Source: Ascidiimonas sp046199005 (lineage in GTDB: Bacteria; Bacteroidota; Bacteroidia; Flavobacteriales; Flavobacteriaceae). Taken from it: a stretch of 64,000 bases of DNA. Positions 61,730-64,000 of this stretch are shown piece by piece. The position numbers and the translations under genes are program-made. The notes beneath the pieces are model-generated. The model was given only the letters and a program-made list of their open reading frames with translations. It was not told the origin of the DNA and searched no databases. Every line of letters begins with the position of its first letter. Positions within the stretch are counted from its first letter, which is position 1. Location of the stretch: assembly GCA_046199005.1 (NCBI GenBank), contig CP176050.1, positions 1,240,001 to 1,304,000 of the forward strand, in the 5' to 3' direction.

Positions 61730-62350
61730 ATGGATATTGCATTGCTTAATAAGGACTTAAGAAATAAGTCACCGTTCGAAATTGTGAGTTTTGCTATAGA
61801 AAATGCAAAAAAGCCTGTTGTAACTACCAACTTTAGGCCTTACGAAGCTGCTATTCTACATGTTTGTGCTAGTGCTAAAAAAGATATTCCGGTTATTTGG
61901 TGCGATACGGGCTACAATACGCCTCAGACCTACAAACATGCGTTTCGTACGATAGAAAAACTGGCGCTAAATATCGATCTGTATGTACCTCGACAAACAA
62001 CTGCATACCGAGATGTACTTCTTGGCATTCCCGAAGTAGATACACCCGAACATAAACAATTTACGGAAGAAGTTAAATTGGAACCTTTTAATAGAGCGAT
62101 GAAATTTCATCAGCCGGACGTGTGGTTCACGAACTTGAGAAAAGGTCAGACTGCTTTTAGAGATTCTCTTGATATTTTATCAAAAGGAGCAGATGGCGTG
62201 CTTAAGGTGAGTCCGTTTTTTCATTGGTCTGATGAGCAACTTGACGATTACTTGTTGAAGCACCAGTTGGAAAACGAATTTAAATATTACGATCCTACAA
62301 AGGTACTTTCTAATCGGGAGTGCGGATTGCATATAGCATCTGATAAATAA
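61730..62350 (+). CDS. cysH: Phosphoadenylyl-sulfate reductase
   Basis: A 206-residue thioredoxin-dependent reductase. The catalytic ECGLH motif ends the protein, as in enterobacterial PAPS reductases. The CC-CxxC iron-sulfur cysteines of APS reductases are absent; only three Cys occur. It reduces PAPS to sulfite and 3',5'-ADP. The APS kinase that would supply PAPS is not seen separately in this window. It is 38 bases before cysD. Confidence 0.93.
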   Translation: MDIALLNKDLRNKSPFEIVSFAIENAKKPVVTTNFRPYEAAILHVCASAKKDIPVIWCDTGYNTPQTYKHAFRTIEKLALNIDLYVPRQTTAYRDVLLGIPEVDTPEHKQFTEEVKLEPFNRAMKFHQPDVWFTNLRKGQTAFRDSLDILSKGADGVLKVSPFFHWSDEQLDDYLLKHQLENEFKYYDPTKVLSNRECGLHIASDK

Positions 62351-62388
62351 GATAAAAACGATACAAGTTTGTATAAAATTGAAGGAAT

Positions 62389-63285
62389 ATGACCAAAACA
62401 CATTTACAAACCTTAGAAGATGAGAGCATCTACATCATCAGGGAAGTAGCTGCACAGTTCAATAAACCTGTGTTGCTATTTTCGGGAGGTAAAGACTCTA
62501 TCACGCTGGCGCATTTGGCCAGAAAAGCATTTTTTCCAGCTAAAATTCCGTTCTCTTTCATGCACATAGATACCGGTCATAACTTTCCAGAAACTATTGA
62601 GTTTCGAGATCGGTTCATTGACGAATTAGGGGTAGATCTTATCGTACGATACGTGCAAGACTCCATTGATGCAAAGAAAGCGCAAGAGGAAACAGGTAAG
62701 TACGCAAGTCGTAATTCTTTACAGACAGTTACGCTACTGGATGCTATTGAAGAATTTGGTTTTGACGCATGTCTTGGCGGAGCAAGAAGAGACGAAGAAA
62801 AGAGTCGGGCTAAAGAACGTATTTTTTCGGTAAGAGATGATTTTGGACAATGGGATGCCAAAAAGCAACGCCCCGAACCATTTCAAATACTTAACGGAAA
62901 AATTAATTTTGGAGAAAATGTCAGGGCGTTCCCGATAAGCAACTGGACCGAAGAGGATATTTGGACCTACATCTTACAAGAAAACTTAGCGTTGCCAAGT
63001 ATCTATTTTGCACACGAGCGCAAACTAGTTAAAAGAGATGGCGCATATCTGGCGCATTCTCCTTTTTTAAATATTGTAGAATCTGATGAAATCGTTACCG
63101 ATAATGTAAGGTTTAGAACCGTAGGCGACATGACCTGTACGGCTGCTTTGCTTTCGGAAGCGGATTCAGTTGAACGTGTACTGAATGAGAATAAAGCTTC
63201 GAAACATTCAGAAAGAGGTGCTAGAATTGACGATCAAAGAAGTGAATCTGCCTTAGAGCAACGAAAGAAAGGAGGGTATTTTTAA
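62389..63285 (+). CDS. cysD: Sulfate adenylyltransferase subunit 2
   Basis: A 298-residue nucleotide-transferase of the PP-loop type (SGGKDSITLAHLARKAF; LGGARRDEEKSRAKERIFS). It forms the ATP sulfurylase with CysN, making APS from sulfate. The C-terminal tail with RGARIDDQRSESALEQRK is typical. It abuts cysN with a gap of one base. Confidence 0.97.
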   Translation: MTKTHLQTLEDESIYIIREVAAQFNKPVLLFSGGKDSITLAHLARKAFFPAKIPFSFMHIDTGHNFPETIEFRDRFIDELGVDLIVRYVQDSIDAKKAQEETGKYASRNSLQTVTLLDAIEEFGFDACLGGARRDEEKSRAKERIFSVRDDFGQWDAKKQRPEPFQILNGKINFGENVRAFPISNWTEEDIWTYILQENLALPSIYFAHERKLVKRDGAYLAHSPFLNIVESDEIVTDNVRFRTVGDMTCTAALLSEADSVERVLNENKASKHSERGARIDDQRSESALEQRKKGGYF

Positions 63286-63286
63286 A

Positions 63287-64000
63287 ATGGAATTATTAAG
63301 AATAAGTACAGCCGGAAGTGTAGACGATGGAAAGAGCACGCTCATCGGACGTCTTTTACACGACAATAATGCGCTCACCAAAGAGCAGGAAGCACTCATT
63401 GAGCAGAAAACACTCGAAAAGGGACTTGCCGATCTTGACTTTTCGGTAATTACCGATGGGTTGATCGCAGAACGAGAACAGGGAATTACTATTGATGTTG
63501 CGCACATCTACTTTTCAACTCAAAAAAGAAAGTTTATTATTGCCGATAGTCCCGGGCATGTAGAGTACACCAGAAATATGGTTACCGGAGCCTCTAATGC
63601 CGAAGTTTCCATTATCCTTATAGATGCACGAAAGGGTTTGCTTGAGCAAAGTTATCGCCATTTCTTTATAAGTCAATTGTTAAGATTAGACAAGGTTATT
63701 TTTTGTATTAACAAGATGGATCTTGTAGATTATAGTGAAGACGTTTATTTAAGAATTGCAGCGGATGTAAAGCAGATGGTGGATAGCTCAGAATTCAACC
63801 ATCCAGATGTAGAGATCATACCCATAAGCTCTTTAAAAGGGGATAACGTTGTTTTTCCTTCTGGAAATACGTCCTGGTATCATGGTAAAACGCTAAATGA
63901 GATCCTGCATGAGATTCCGCCTGCGATTAATACTATTCCCGATTTTCGAATGGATGTTCAGCAGGTACTCCATGTACAAAATGAAGCTTTTACAGATTTT
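63287..64000 (+). CDS. cysN: Sulfate adenylyltransferase subunit 1 (partial, cut by window end)
   Basis: The frame starts at ATG 63287, one base after the cysD stop, and stays open to the window end (about 238 residues). It shows the GTPase motifs AGSVDDGKSTLIGRL, EREQGITIDVAH, DSPGHVEYT and NKMD of CysN. It uses GTP energy to drive APS formation by CysD. Whether a CysC kinase domain is fused at its C-terminus cannot be seen. Confidence 0.95.
   Translation, partial: MELLRISTAGSVDDGKSTLIGRLLHDNNALTKEQEALIEQKTLEKGLADLDFSVITDGLIAEREQGITIDVAHIYFSTQKRKFIIADSPGHVEYTRNMVTGASNAEVSIILIDARKGLLEQSYRHFFISQLLRLDKVIFCINKMDLVDYSEDVYLRIAADVKQMVDSSEFNHPDVEIIPISSLKGDNVVFPSGNTSWYHGKTLNEILHEIPPAINTIPDFRMDVQQVLHVQNEAFTDF

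Overview
This window looks like chromosomal DNA of a member of the Bacteroidota, most likely family Flavobacteriaceae (gliding or marine type). The evidence is a type IX secretion adhesin operon (type B sorting domain protein, PorP/SprF, OmpA), a SusC/SusD pair, promoters of the TTTG-N19-TAnnTTTG type, A/T-rich start regions without evident Shine-Dalgarno motifs, an HPRT-adenylate kinase fusion, and the order carA-eno-gltA directly after the large ribosomal cluster. I cannot name a genus from sequence alone. I saw no tRNA, rRNA, insertion sequence, prophage or CRISPR array.

Layout. Positions 1-3.7 kb hold an ECF sigma factor with a small zinc-finger-like anti-sigma candidate, a rhodanese lipoprotein whose signal peptide has no ordinary start codon, and a GbsR-DUF393-TIGR01777 operon with a repeated operator-like sequence. 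From 3.7 to 11.3 kb are an M3 peptidase, purK-purE, the hpt-adk fusion, obgE, a voltage-gated potassium channel and a DUF4136 lipoprotein. From 11.3 to 19.6 kb are a TlpA-like lipoprotein and the adhesin operon; the adhesin carries nine tandem repeats of about 79 residues. From 19.7 to 22.6 kb are a TPR protein and, on the minus strand, a tiny double-glycine-leader peptide gene followed by a membrane VKOR/thioredoxin protein with a degenerate C39-like domain. This is the most interesting part of the window. From 22.8 to 31.3 kb are housekeeping genes (mpl, radC, yjjG-like, rarA, rhomboid, rlmB) mixed with hypothetical proteins. From 31.4 to 37.3 kb is a SusC-SusD-lipoprotein uptake operon.

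From 37.7 to 54.9 kb is one long plus-strand translation cluster, rpsL-rpsG-fusA-rpsJ-(attenuator-like hairpin)-rplC through rplQ. It includes secY, infA, rpmJ and rpoA, and starts from a near-perfect Bacteroidota promoter. Two non-coding gaps inside it (rpsJ-rplC and rpsK-rpsD) fold into hairpins that may serve ribosomal-protein autoregulation. After a terminator come carA-eno, gltA, two neighbouring pentein-fold hydrolases (DDAH-like and CtlX), an Rrf2 regulator, and the sulfate assimilation operon DUF2061-cysH-cysD-cysN. The window end cuts cysN.

The RNA structures, operators, the peptide product and the substrate of the VKOR protein are inferences from reading the sequence; no search or folding program was run.
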